A DNA stretch of 54,765 nucleotides, from positions 1 to 54,765 of the forward strand of contig JAZSDX010000046.1 of NCBI GenBank assembly GCA_045531405.1, read 5' to 3'. This document shows positions 27,875 to 36,699 of the stretch, in pieces. Source of the stretch: RGIG4079 sp045531405 (GTDB lineage: Bacteria > Bacteroidota > Bacteroidia > Bacteroidales > Muribaculaceae). Position numbers and translations under genes: made by a program. Numbering within the stretch: the first letter of the stretch is position 1; the number at the start of each line of letters is the position of its first letter. Under the pieces are notes generated by a model. The model did no database searches and was not told the origin of the DNA. It worked only from the letters and a program-made list of their open reading frames with translations.

Positions 27875-27882
27875 TATCTTTG
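27875..27882 (+). promoter_or_regulatory. -7 box for the acyl-CoA synthetase gene
   Basis: TATCTTTG 72 bases before the chosen start. Confidence 0.5.
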
Positions 27883-27954
27883 TTGTGCTATTTCATATTC
27901 CATTAAAATTAATGGATATATATTGTGTGTGGTTTTTCCAAAATTAAAAATGTT

Positions 27955-29856
27955 ATGAAGAAAACAATCATCGACCTTTTTGAATCTTCGGTCAATCGTT
28001 ACCCCAACAACACTTTCCTCCTTGAAAAAACAGGAAAAAAATTTGAACCAACAACTTATGCTCAAGTAAAAGAACAAGTTTATCGACTTGGTGCAGGTTT
28101 ACAAAAACTTGGTGTTAAAAAAGGTGACAATATGGCACTTTTGAGCGAAGGTCGCAATATGTGGATTATTGGAGAACTCGCTATGTTTTATGCAGGAGCC
28201 GTAAATGTACCACTCTCTATCAAACTTGAAGAACGAAACGACCTTATGTTTCGTCTCACACATGGCGATGTAAAATATATAATGGTATCGGGTACACAAT
28301 TAAAAAAAGTTCGCGCTATCAAAGAAGAGCTTCCCGAAGTAAAACAAATCATAGTATTTGATACTCTTGAAAACTACGAAGAGAAAGAAATCGCACTCGA
28401 AGAAGTTTTGAAGATGGGAGATGATTTCCTTGCATCACACACAATGGAAGAATTTTTGAGTGTTGCACAATCAATCCAAAACGATGACTACGCTACTATC
28501 ACTTATACAAGTGGTACAACAGCCGATCCAAAAGGTGTGGTGTTAACCCATCGCAACTATACTGCCAATGTGGAGCAATCGCTCACTCTCGTTGACATCA
28601 ACGAAACATGGCGCACTCTCATCATTCTTCCTCTTGACCATTGTTTTGCACATGTTGTAGGATTTTACATTATGATGGCACAAGGAGCTACTGCAGCAAC
28701 AGTGCAGGTGGGTAGAACTCCCCTCGAAACTCTCAAAAACATACCTCTTAACATTAAAGAAGTAAAGCCACACTTCATCCTCAGTGTTCCTGCTCTTGCT
28801 AAAACATTCAAAAAGAATATCGAGCAGGCTATTCGCGCCAAAGGCAAAACCACTGAACGTTTATTTAATCTCGGGTTAAAAGTGAAACAAGTTTACTATG
28901 GCGACAGCAATCTCGATAGTAAAGGTATGCGCATCTTCTTGAAACCTCTTGTTGCTCTATTTGACAAATTAATATTCTCTAAAGTGCGAGAAAATTTTGG
29001 TGGCGAAATGCGTTTCTTCATTGGAGGTGGTGCATTGCTCGACAAAGATTTGCAAAAATTTTATGTTGGAGTGGGAATGCCTATGTATCAAGGGTATGGA
29101 CTATCAGAGGCAACACCTGTATTATCGTCTAATGGTCCTGAAAAATATCGTTTCGGCTCAAGTGGTAAACTTGTTACTCCCATCGATTTGAAAATTTGTG
29201 ACGATAACGGCAACGAACTTCCTCTCGGTGAAATGGGAGAAATCGTTGTGAAAGGCGAAAACGTAATGGCCGGATATTGGAAGAACCCCGAATCAACAGC
29301 CGAAACTGTGCGTGATGGCTACCTCTATACCGGTGACCTGGGTTATATGACCAAAGAAGGCTTATTGTATGTTAAAGGCCGTTTCAAAAGCCTTCTCATT
29401 TCGAGCGATGGCGAAAAATATAGCCCCGAGGGTATTGAAGAAGCAATGGTACAACTTGCTCCATCTATCGATCAAATAATGCTTTATAACAACCAATCAC
29501 AATACACAACAGCTGTGCTTGTGCCCAACAAGGATTACCTCAAACGCACACTCGCCGAAAAAGGGCATTCTCTTGACTCTGAAGAAGGTCGCATTGAAGC
29601 GTTGAAACTCATTGATGCCGATGTAGCAATGTTCAAAAAAGGTGGCATTCACGAAACAATGTTCCCCGACCGTTGGTTGCCTACTTGTTTTGCTGTTCTT
29701 GCCGAACCGTTTAGCGAACAAAACCAAATGATTAATAGCACAATGAAAATGGTGCGTGGAAAAATTGAAAAAGCATATGCCGATCGCATAGAATATATGT
29801 ACACCTCAGAAGGAAAGCAATTGCTTAACAAACAAAATATTGATGCTTTAGCTTGA
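27955..29856 (+). CDS. long-chain fatty acid-CoA ligase (AMP-forming)
   Basis: A 633-residue adenylate-forming enzyme that activates fatty acids to acyl-CoA via acyl-AMP. Motifs in order: the phosphate loop YTSGTTADPKG near 180, FIGGGALLDKDLQKF, YQGYGLSEATPV near 380 and YLYTGDLGYM. The C-terminal hinge KGRFKSLLISSDGEKYSPE, with an SSDG-type lysine region, follows. This is the FadD/FAA family common in Bacteroidota, annotated as AMP-dependent synthetase. I use the ATG at 27955 (MKKTIIDLFESS); the frame extends to a GTG at 27925. rnhB starts 20 bases downstream. Confidence 0.92.
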   Translation: MKKTIIDLFESSVNRYPNNTFLLEKTGKKFEPTTYAQVKEQVYRLGAGLQKLGVKKGDNMALLSEGRNMWIIGELAMFYAGAVNVPLSIKLEERNDLMFRLTHGDVKYIMVSGTQLKKVRAIKEELPEVKQIIVFDTLENYEEKEIALEEVLKMGDDFLASHTMEEFLSVAQSIQNDDYATITYTSGTTADPKGVVLTHRNYTANVEQSLTLVDINETWRTLIILPLDHCFAHVVGFYIMMAQGATAATVQVGRTPLETLKNIPLNIKEVKPHFILSVPALAKTFKKNIEQAIRAKGKTTERLFNLGLKVKQVYYGDSNLDSKGMRIFLKPLVALFDKLIFSKVRENFGGEMRFFIGGGALLDKDLQKFYVGVGMPMYQGYGLSEATPVLSSNGPEKYRFGSSGKLVTPIDLKICDDNGNELPLGEMGEIVVKGENVMAGYWKNPESTAETVRDGYLYTGDLGYMTKEGLLYVKGRFKSLLISSDGEKYSPEGIEEAMVQLAPSIDQIMLYNNQSQYTTAVLVPNKDYLKRTLAEKGHSLDSEEGRIEALKLIDADVAMFKKGGIHETMFPDRWLPTCFAVLAEPFSEQNQMINSTMKMVRGKIEKAYADRIEYMYTSEGKQLLNKQNIDALA

Positions 29857-29876
29857 TTTTGCCTAACCCCAAGTAG

Positions 29877-30473
29877 ATGCTACCTAATTGTTATATATCT
29901 GATAGGTATGAAGCCGGTTGCGATGAAGCCGGTCGTGGTTGTCTTGCCGGTCCGGTTTATGCTGCTGCCGTAATTCTTCCCGACGACTTTCATCACCCCC
30001 TACTCAATGACTCTAAGCAACTCACCGAGGCTAAGAGAGAAAAACTTCGACCGATTATCGAAGCTGAAGCTGTGGCATGGGCTGTGGGGATTGTTTCAGA
30101 ACAAGAAATAGATAAAATTAACATTCTCAATGCTTCTATCCTTGCCATGCACCGAGCACTCGATGGGTTAAGCATTGTTCCTGGTGCAATTATCGTTGAT
30201 GGCAACCGATTCAAGCCCTATGGCGACATTCCTTGGCAAACATTTGTAAAAGGGGATGGTAGATTTGGTAATATCGCTGCAGCATCAATCCTCGCTAAAA
30301 CACATCGTGATGAATGTATGTGCAGGCTTCATGAGCAATATCCTCTATATGGTTGGAATATCAACAAAGGTTATCCAACCAAAGCTCACCGAGCAGCCAT
30401 TGCCACACATGGAGCTTCTCCACTACACCGACAATCATTCCGCCTCCTCGACCCACAACTCACGTTGTTTTAG
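29877..30473 (+). CDS. rnhB: ribonuclease HII
   Basis: Cuts RNA in RNA-DNA hybrids and initiates removal of misincorporated ribonucleotides. The 198-residue protein shows CDEAGRGCLAGPV at 15-27 with the first two acidic residues D16 and E17, IIVDGNRF with a third aspartate, and ASILAKTHRDE with the fourth. The GRG element typical of type II enzymes is present. It lies 20 bases behind the acyl-CoA synthetase gene and is probably cotranscribed. Confidence 0.95.
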   Translation: MLPNCYISDRYEAGCDEAGRGCLAGPVYAAAVILPDDFHHPLLNDSKQLTEAKREKLRPIIEAEAVAWAVGIVSEQEIDKINILNASILAMHRALDGLSIVPGAIIVDGNRFKPYGDIPWQTFVKGDGRFGNIAAASILAKTHRDECMCRLHEQYPLYGWNINKGYPTKAHRAAIATHGASPLHRQSFRLLDPQLTLF

Positions 30474-30576
30474 TTTGTGTCTTCGATATGCCAATGAATC
30501 AATAACACAAGCTGTGTTAAATCACTAACAGACAATATTCTTTCTCCGTTTCGCACTCACTTTCGTTTCTTTGTTG

Positions 30577-30584
30577 TATCTTTG
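30577..30584 (+). promoter_or_regulatory. -7 box for aroQ
   Basis: TATCTTTG 26 bases before the aroQ start codon. Confidence 0.55.
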
Positions 30585-30610
30585 CATCGAATAAACAAAT
30601 TAATGGCATT

Positions 30611-31039
30611 ATGAAACGTGTTTTGATAATAAACGGACCAAATCTCAACCTTCTTGGAGTGAGGGAGCCGGGTATTTATGGCAATAGTTCAATGGATTCC
30701 TATCTTGAAAATCTTCGTTCGAGATATCCCAACTATACTATCGAATATTTTCAAAGTAACCACGAAGGTGAAATCATTGACAAGTTGCACGAAGTGGGGT
30801 TTGACGCAACATTAGAGGGAATCATTCTCAATGCCGGTGCCTATACTCACACATCGCTCGCTATTGCCGATGCCATTTCAGCCATTAAAGTGCAAGTAGT
30901 TGAGGTGCACATTTCAAATGTTCATGCTCGTGAAAAAGTGCGTCATCACTCAATGATTTCGGGAGTGTGTCATGGTGTAATTGCCGGTTTTGGTATGGAT
31001 AGCTATCGTCTTGCCATTGATGCCATCATGGCTCGATAA
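30611..31039 (+). CDS. aroQ: type II 3-dehydroquinate dehydratase
   Basis: Third step of the shikimate pathway: dehydrates 3-dehydroquinate to 3-dehydroshikimate. The 142-residue product has NGPNLNLLGVREPGIYG at 8-24 with the catalytic tyrosine Y23, the substrate loop NAGAYTHTS, HISNVHARE and the histidine region VRHHS. The length is normal for the dodecameric type II enzyme. The O-methyltransferase gene starts ten bases after its stop. Confidence 0.96.
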   Translation: MKRVLIINGPNLNLLGVREPGIYGNSSMDSYLENLRSRYPNYTIEYFQSNHEGEIIDKLHEVGFDATLEGIILNAGAYTHTSLAIADAISAIKVQVVEVHISNVHAREKVRHHSMISGVCHGVIAGFGMDSYRLAIDAIMAR

Positions 31040-31049
31040 ATTCAAAACT

Positions 31050-31679
31050 ATGCAGGAAGAATTAGAAGAATATATCCTCAATCACATTGATGCCGAGCCC
31101 GAGATGATGCGTCAGCTCAATCGCGATACACATATCTATCATCTTTATTCGCGTATGTGCTCAGGTCATTTACAAGGGCGTATGCTAAAAATGTTCACAC
31201 GCATGATTCGACCTCAACGCATTCTTGAACTTGGAGCTTTTACCGGATATTCAGCTCTTTGTTTTGCCGAAGGTATGCCCGAAGATGCCGAGTTACACAC
31301 TGTTGAGATTGATGAAGAAATAGAGGATTTTATTCTTGAGCGTTTCAATGCTTCTCCATATGCCGACAGAATGCATCTACACATAGGTGATGCAATGAAG
31401 ATTGTACCTTCTCTTGAAGGGGAATTTGACCTCGTGTTTATCGATGCCAACAAACGCAATTATGTTGATTACTACAACCTCGTGTTACCACGCGTGAGAA
31501 AAGGAGGTTTTATCCTTGCCGACAACACACTATGGGACGGAAAAGTCATCGAAGAAAATCCTCGCGACCCTCAAACCCTCGGAATTCTCGAATTTAACAA
31601 CATGGTAGCCAATGACCCACGCGTAGAAAAAGTAATCCTCCCCCTCCGCGACGGTTTAACTCTCATTCATAAATTATAA
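31050..31679 (+). CDS. class I SAM-dependent O-methyltransferase (caffeoyl-CoA/catechol type)
   Basis: A 209-residue methyltransferase of the Methyltransf_3 family. The SAM loop LELGAFTGYSALCFAEG, HTVEIDEE and the metal-site DLVFIDANKRNYVDYY are all characteristic. Bacteroidota often carry this gene, but the natural acceptor is unknown. I chose the ATG at 31050. An in-frame start at 30981 would lie inside aroQ and add 23 unconserved residues. Confidence 0.9.
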   Translation: MQEELEEYILNHIDAEPEMMRQLNRDTHIYHLYSRMCSGHLQGRMLKMFTRMIRPQRILELGAFTGYSALCFAEGMPEDAELHTVEIDEEIEDFILERFNASPYADRMHLHIGDAMKIVPSLEGEFDLVFIDANKRNYVDYYNLVLPRVRKGGFILADNTLWDGKVIEENPRDPQTLGILEFNNMVANDPRVEKVILPLRDGLTLIHKL

Positions 31680-31707
31680 TCTAAATTATCTTATACAATT
31701 TAGGCAT

Positions 31708-32964
31708 CTACTTTCTCAACAAAGATTTGAATAACTCAATATACTTCTGAGCTATTACTTCTGAATCAAAACGTTCTCGCACAGATATGTGGAGCATTTC
31801 TCGGTTGAGTGTCACATTAAGTGCCCATACGATGCCGTCAGCTATGCTTTGTGAAGATTTATAATCGGCAATATATCCATTTATTTTGTGGTCTATAATA
31901 TCGCGCCGTCCATCATGAGCAAAAGCAACCGGCACACACCCTGCTGCTTGCCCTTCGATAAGAGTAGCCCCAAGGGTTTCATATGTTGAAGTAGATAACA
32001 CCACGCTTGCCATTGCATATAGGTGACGCAATGTCTTATTATCATTTATGCGCCCTAAGTGATGATATGGCAATTTTATTTTATTGAGCAATGAGCTATC
32101 ACGAATATCTCCAAATAATACCAATTCACATTCTTTCGCTTTTTCGGGATATTGTTCTACTAATAAATTAACTGCATCTATCACATAGTCAAAACCTTTA
32201 ATAGGGTCATCTAATCGTGCCGCTCCCATCACTATAAGTTTGCGATCATTGGGCAAAGGCAATAATTGAGATGGGACCCCAGTAGAAGCTGTTGTCTTAA
32301 AAAATTCTACAGGGAAAGCGTGATGGATTACACTTATATTTGCTTCATGCAATAAAGTACTTTCTCGTGCTTTATTGGCAAGCCAATGGCTCACTGCTAC
32401 AAAGTGAATATTAGAGTCCTTATATAATTCTTTCTTGCGCAACCATATTGAATGAGACAAATCATTTTTCTTTGTACCTCCACATATAAACTGACAATTT
32501 CCACATTGTTGTTTGTATCGTTCACACTCAAGGGCATGGTGACATATTCCGGTGAAACACCACATATCGTGCATAATCCACACTATCGGTTTTCCCAATT
32601 TTGTGATTTTGTCAATCTCATTGAGCGACATCATTCCTTGATTAATCCAATTAATTACGATAACATCGGCCTCATTCACAAAAGAATTTGAAGCAACCGG
32701 AACTCCATGAGATGCAGTCGAAACCTTAAATAAATTAGGCTTAGAAAAACCATTGCTTAAAAATATATTAAGACGTTCCAATATGAAGGCAATATTGCGA
32801 CGGCGACGCGAACATATTTGCGTAACCCATTCATTATCGCTCGATTTGCTCAACACAACCATTCGGGCATCTACTCCTTCATTGCGAAGAGCTTGCATCA
32901 GTCGAAATGTTACAACCGATGCCCCGCCAAGCGTATCGCTATGATTTAGCAAAGCTACTTTCAT
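31708..32964 (-). CDS. GT4 family glycosyltransferase
   Basis: A 418-residue GT-B fold glycosyltransferase. The N-terminal LNHSDTLGGASVVTFRLMQAL is the acceptor-side start, and the C-terminal half holds the E-x7-E donor-sugar motif in STYETLGATLIEGQAAG. A cysteine-rich stretch near 140-165 (CFTGICHHALECERYKQQC, then CQFIC) may bind metal, as in several related transferases. It overlaps the upstream flippase gene by four bases, so both act in the same surface-glycan pathway, probably O-antigen or capsule. Confidence 0.88.
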   Translation of the reverse strand: MKVALLNHSDTLGGASVVTFRLMQALRNEGVDARMVVLSKSSDNEWVTQICSRRRRNIAFILERLNIFLSNGFSKPNLFKVSTASHGVPVASNSFVNEADVIVINWINQGMMSLNEIDKITKLGKPIVWIMHDMWCFTGICHHALECERYKQQCGNCQFICGGTKKNDLSHSIWLRKKELYKDSNIHFVAVSHWLANKARESTLLHEANISVIHHAFPVEFFKTTASTGVPSQLLPLPNDRKLIVMGAARLDDPIKGFDYVIDAVNLLVEQYPEKAKECELVLFGDIRDSSLLNKIKLPYHHLGRINDNKTLRHLYAMASVVLSTSTYETLGATLIEGQAAGCVPVAFAHDGRRDIIDHKINGYIADYKSSQSIADGIVWALNVTLNREMLHISVRERFDSEVIAQKYIELFKSLLRK

Positions 32965-34427
32965 CGTCTTAATTTAATTTTTTCGCGTTTTAATACTAAA
33001 ACAATATACATAACAATAAGTAGTGTGCGTATAGCAATATTTAACCAAAAATATGGAGTTACAATAAATTTGGCAATAATAAACAGCCCCATTGCAATGA
33101 CTATATATGACGTAATACGCGACACATCATATTTAATGGGATTTATTTTGTTTCCTATGCAATATGATGCCACCATCATCACAGCATTGCATGCCAGTGC
33201 AGCCCATGCACAAGCGATATAACCATAAAGTGGTACACATGTGACAATTATAGTTATCATAACTACAAATCCTATTAATGTAAACACAATTGCCCAATAG
33301 GTTTTGTCGATATTCTTATACCACAATGAAAGATTAAAGACTATACCATAAAACAACTCAGCAATGAGTAAAATGGGAACAACAACCAATCCTTCATAAT
33401 ATTTTGGAGAAATAATCATCTTAAAGAAATCAAGATAAAACATCACACCAAGGAAAATAAGTAAGCCAAATATTACAAAATATTTCATTGCATCGGCATA
33501 CTCTTTATTTTTCTGTTCCTTATTTTCATTTTTGCGCGAAAACATCAATGGCTCATATGCAAACCGAAAAGCTTGAATAAACATAATCATCACCATTGCA
33601 ATCTTGTAGTTTGCGCCATAGATTCCCAATTGATAGTTGGCAATATTTTGGTCGTCAAACAGGAATGGATAAATTATTTTATCTATGTTTTGATTCATAA
33701 TTCCAGCAATACCGGCGATGAGCAATGGTAACGAAAATGCAAGTATTGTTGTGAGCAACTTTCGATTAAAAGCATAATGTTCGGCAAAAATTTCAGGTAG
33801 CATAATCAGCATCAATATCACCGAACTAAGGATATTTGCAACAAATATATATCCTACACCATAGGAGGGATCATAAAACCATGAAATTGTTTCGGGAGCG
33901 ACCTCCCACAACCATGGGCACATCAAGATAAAAAATAGATTTAGCCCTATATTCAACCCAATGTTTATCAACTTCAGACATGCAAACTTTATGGGACGCT
34001 GTTTGAAACGCAAATAAGCAAAAGGAATAGATATAAAAGCATCAACGGCAACCGTAATCCCCATCATCAACACAAATGATGGAGATTTAGCATATCCCAT
34101 AACTCCACTTATTGGCTCTATGAGCAACCACAATAAGGCAACAAATAACGTTGATGTAAATCCTACCGATGTTAAAATCGTTGTATATACCGACGCTACA
34201 TCTTGTTCATTTCGCCGGGCAAACCGAAAAAATCCGGTCTCCATACCATAGGTTAAAAACACTAATGCAAAAGCCACATAAGCATAAATATTTGTAACCA
34301 CACCATATTCCTGGGGTACAAATACAGCAGTATAAAGAGGCACCAAACACCAATTAAGAAAACGACCTACAATACTGCTAACTCCATAGATTGCAGTGTC
34401 TTTTAATAAACTTTTTATTCCTGCCAT
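32961..34427 (-). CDS. polysaccharide flippase (Wzx-like, MOP superfamily)
   Basis: A 488-residue integral membrane protein with about 12-14 hydrophobic segments. It opens with an amphipathic KSLLKDTAIYGVSSIVGRF typical of oligosaccharide flippases. It would move lipid-linked repeat units across the inner membrane. The start overlaps the end of ruvB by 13 bases and its end overlaps the GT4 gene by 4. This tight packing suggests translational coupling of glycan genes with a DNA repair gene. Confidence 0.88.
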   Translation of the reverse strand: MAGIKSLLKDTAIYGVSSIVGRFLNWCLVPLYTAVFVPQEYGVVTNIYAYVAFALVFLTYGMETGFFRFARRNEQDVASVYTTILTSVGFTSTLFVALLWLLIEPISGVMGYAKSPSFVLMMGITVAVDAFISIPFAYLRFKQRPIKFACLKLINIGLNIGLNLFFILMCPWLWEVAPETISWFYDPSYGVGYIFVANILSSVILMLIMLPEIFAEHYAFNRKLLTTILAFSLPLLIAGIAGIMNQNIDKIIYPFLFDDQNIANYQLGIYGANYKIAMVMIMFIQAFRFAYEPLMFSRKNENKEQKNKEYADAMKYFVIFGLLIFLGVMFYLDFFKMIISPKYYEGLVVVPILLIAELFYGIVFNLSLWYKNIDKTYWAIVFTLIGFVVMITIIVTCVPLYGYIACAWAALACNAVMMVASYCIGNKINPIKYDVSRITSYIVIAMGLFIIAKFIVTPYFWLNIAIRTLLIVMYIVLVLKREKIKLRR

Positions 34428-35440
34428 AATTCCTTAAAAAAGTGCCCCGAATCAATACGTGAATGTCCCAAATGAGAGTAAGCCAAGTCGGTAACTTCTC
34501 GACCACGAGGAGTGCGTTTGATGAAACCTTCTTTTATTAAAAACGGCTCATAAACCTCTTCGATAGTGCCTGGGTCTTCTCCAAGTGCAGTTGCTATTGT
34601 TGATAATCCTACCGGACCACCTTTGAACTTTGTGATTATGGTTGTCAAAATCTTATTGTCGATTTCGTCAAGACCATACCTATCAATATTCAACGCCTCA
34701 AGTGCATAGCGTGCAATTTCGGGATCGATTGTACCATTTCCTTTTACTTGAGCAAAGTCGCGCACACGACGCAACAACGCGTTGGCAATACGAGGAGTCC
34801 CTCGCGAGCGCATTGCAATCTCATGAGCTGCCTCTCCGGTACATTTTACCTTGAGTAACGCTGCCGAACGTAATATAATGCGTTCAAGCACTTCGTGATC
34901 ATAATATTCCAAATGGCAATTTATTCCAAATCGGGCTCGGAGTGGGGCTGTCAATAATCCACTGCGAGTAGTTGCTCCGATAAGGGTAAATGGCGACAAT
35001 GTGAGTTGCACACTACGTGCACCTGGACCTTTATCAATCATGATATCAATGCGATAGTCCTCCATTGCCGAGTAAAGATATTCCTCTACTACCGGACTTA
35101 AACGATGTATCTCATCAATAAACAACACATCATTTTCTTCAAGCGAAGTCAATATGCCTGCAAGGTCACCAGGCTTATCAAGTACCGGTCCCGATGTGAT
35201 TTTCATTCCCACACCAAGTTCATTGGCAATGATGCCTGAGAGTGTGGTTTTTCCCAATCCGGGAGGTCCATGAAATAATATATGATCGAGCGATTCGCCT
35301 CGCATACGAGCTGCAGTAACAAATATCTTAAGGTTTTCAACGATTTTGTCTTGCCCACTAAAGGAGTCAAACTCCGACGGACGCAAAGCCTTTTCAAAAT
35401 CGCGATCTCCCTCTTTTGCTCTTATATCAAAGTCATCCAT
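34415..35440 (-). CDS. ruvB: Holliday junction branch migration helicase RuvB
   Basis: The motor of the RuvABC complex that moves Holliday junctions. The 341-residue AAA+ protein has Walker A GPPGLGKTTL, Walker B LFIDEIHRL, the sensor GATTRSGLL and the C-terminal winged helix (EPFLIKEGFIKRTPRGR). I chose the ATG at 35440 (MDDFDIRAKEG); the frame could extend two codons to a TTG. It sits inside a glycan-gene cluster, 16 bases after the GT9 gene. Confidence 0.96.
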   Translation of the reverse strand: MDDFDIRAKEGDRDFEKALRPSEFDSFSGQDKIVENLKIFVTAARMRGESLDHILFHGPPGLGKTTLSGIIANELGVGMKITSGPVLDKPGDLAGILTSLEENDVLFIDEIHRLSPVVEEYLYSAMEDYRIDIMIDKGPGARSVQLTLSPFTLIGATTRSGLLTAPLRARFGINCHLEYYDHEVLERIILRSAALLKVKCTGEAAHEIAMRSRGTPRIANALLRRVRDFAQVKGNGTIDPEIARYALEALNIDRYGLDEIDNKILTTIITKFKGGPVGLSTIATALGEDPGTIEEVYEPFLIKEGFIKRTPRGREVTDLAYSHLGHSRIDSGHFFKELWQE

Positions 35441-35456
35441 TTCCAATTTTTGATTA

Positions 35457-36539
35457 TTAATTGTGAATTATAAGAGAACGTATCTTTTCTATTACAACTT
35501 GCGACGGTATGCCGGCAAGACAATGATAATCACCTTTGCGACAAGGTTTGTCGCCAAACATTGAACATGGTCGGCACGTCATAGGTAACTGAATAGTATT
35601 TGTTTCTAATTGTCGCCACCCCTTAAATCCACAATAAGGGTGAGTGGCTCCCCAAATACTCACAACGGTTGTTCCAACAAGTGATGCCAAATGCATATTG
35701 GCTGAATCCATCGACAACATCACATCGAGATAGCTCATCAATGCCATTTCAATAGGGAATCCTCGATATTTATTGGCAAACGAAACGATGCGTTCATACT
35801 TATTTTCCCACTCATTTAATATTTTTTGTTCTTCATCACCTCCACCAAATAAGAATATCTTGGCATGAGTGATTTGCGATAAATCGGCCACTACTTTCTC
35901 CATTAATTCCAATGGATAAACTTTGCCTCGATGCTTAGCAAATGGAGCTATACCTATCCATATCTCATCATCGCCTTTGGGGGATGAGATGTCGGCAAAT
36001 ATTTTTGAATCGGCTTTATTTTTACCATAAATACCCTCAAACTGCTCTTGAACAGGAAGTTCTAATCTAAAAAATACTTCACGATAACGAGCAACCATTG
36101 AAGTTAATGGCAACATCACTTTATTGTTGGGTCGAACAAGCTTTTGCCGGCATTTTTGCCCTTCATTTATGCTCGATGTGGGTATGCGATGCAGACAACA
36201 CACAAAACGCATAACTCGCGAATAATTGTTATTTTGCAAATCCACCAACGCATCAATAGCATACTCTCGCCGCATCTCATTTATCAATCGGTGTGCTCCT
36301 TTCATTCCTTTGTATTTCCCTTTTATATCAACGCCCACCAATTTTAGATTTTTAGGGGCATTGATAAAAATAGAAGTCATTGATGGTCGTGTAACCAAAT
36401 AGAAATTTATATCGGGAAAACTGCGACAAGCACTATAAACCACAGGAATAGTGAGTATCACATCGGTGATAGCCGAAAATCGCACAATAAGGATATTTTT
36501 TAGTCCCTTGCGATTGTTTATTTTATCTTTTCCTTCCAT
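35457..36539 (-). CDS. GT9 family glycosyltransferase (heptosyltransferase-like)
   Basis: A 360-residue protein of glycosyltransferase family 9, which includes ADP-heptose:LPS heptosyltransferases. ILIVRFSAITDVILTIPVV is the typical N-terminus. The nucleotide-sugar side has FLFGGGDEEQ, SMDSANMHLASLVGT and IWGATHPYCGF. C-terminal cysteines (CRPCSMFGDKPC) are common in this family. It probably adds a core sugar to lipopolysaccharide. First gene of the minus-strand cluster, with a -7 box 13 bases upstream. Confidence 0.9.
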   Translation of the reverse strand: MEGKDKINNRKGLKNILIVRFSAITDVILTIPVVYSACRSFPDINFYLVTRPSMTSIFINAPKNLKLVGVDIKGKYKGMKGAHRLINEMRREYAIDALVDLQNNNYSRVMRFVCCLHRIPTSSINEGQKCRQKLVRPNNKVMLPLTSMVARYREVFFRLELPVQEQFEGIYGKNKADSKIFADISSPKGDDEIWIGIAPFAKHRGKVYPLELMEKVVADLSQITHAKIFLFGGGDEEQKILNEWENKYERIVSFANKYRGFPIEMALMSYLDVMLSMDSANMHLASLVGTTVVSIWGATHPYCGFKGWRQLETNTIQLPMTCRPCSMFGDKPCRKGDYHCLAGIPSQVVIEKIRSLIIHN

Positions 36540-36552
36540 AATATATAATTGA

Positions 36553-36560
36553 CAAAGATA
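36553..36560 (-). promoter_or_regulatory. -7 box for the GT9-ruvB cluster
   Basis: On the minus strand this reads TATCTTTG, 13 bases before the GT9 start. It shares a divergent region of 160 bases with the argS promoter. Confidence 0.5.
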
Positions 36561-36663
36561 AGAATTTGTATTAAAAATGGAAAATTGGCAATAATGTTTT
36601 TGATAAATTCACTCTAATAAGCATTTAATGAGATAAAAAAATAATTTTTTCTATCATTTTTCG

Positions 36664-36671
36664 TAACTTTG
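36664..36671 (+). promoter_or_regulatory. -7 box for argS
   Basis: TAACTTTG 28 bases before the argS start, preceded by a very A/T-rich run. Confidence 0.5.
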
Positions 36672-36699
36672 CATCATTAATAACTAATTTAGGAAAACT

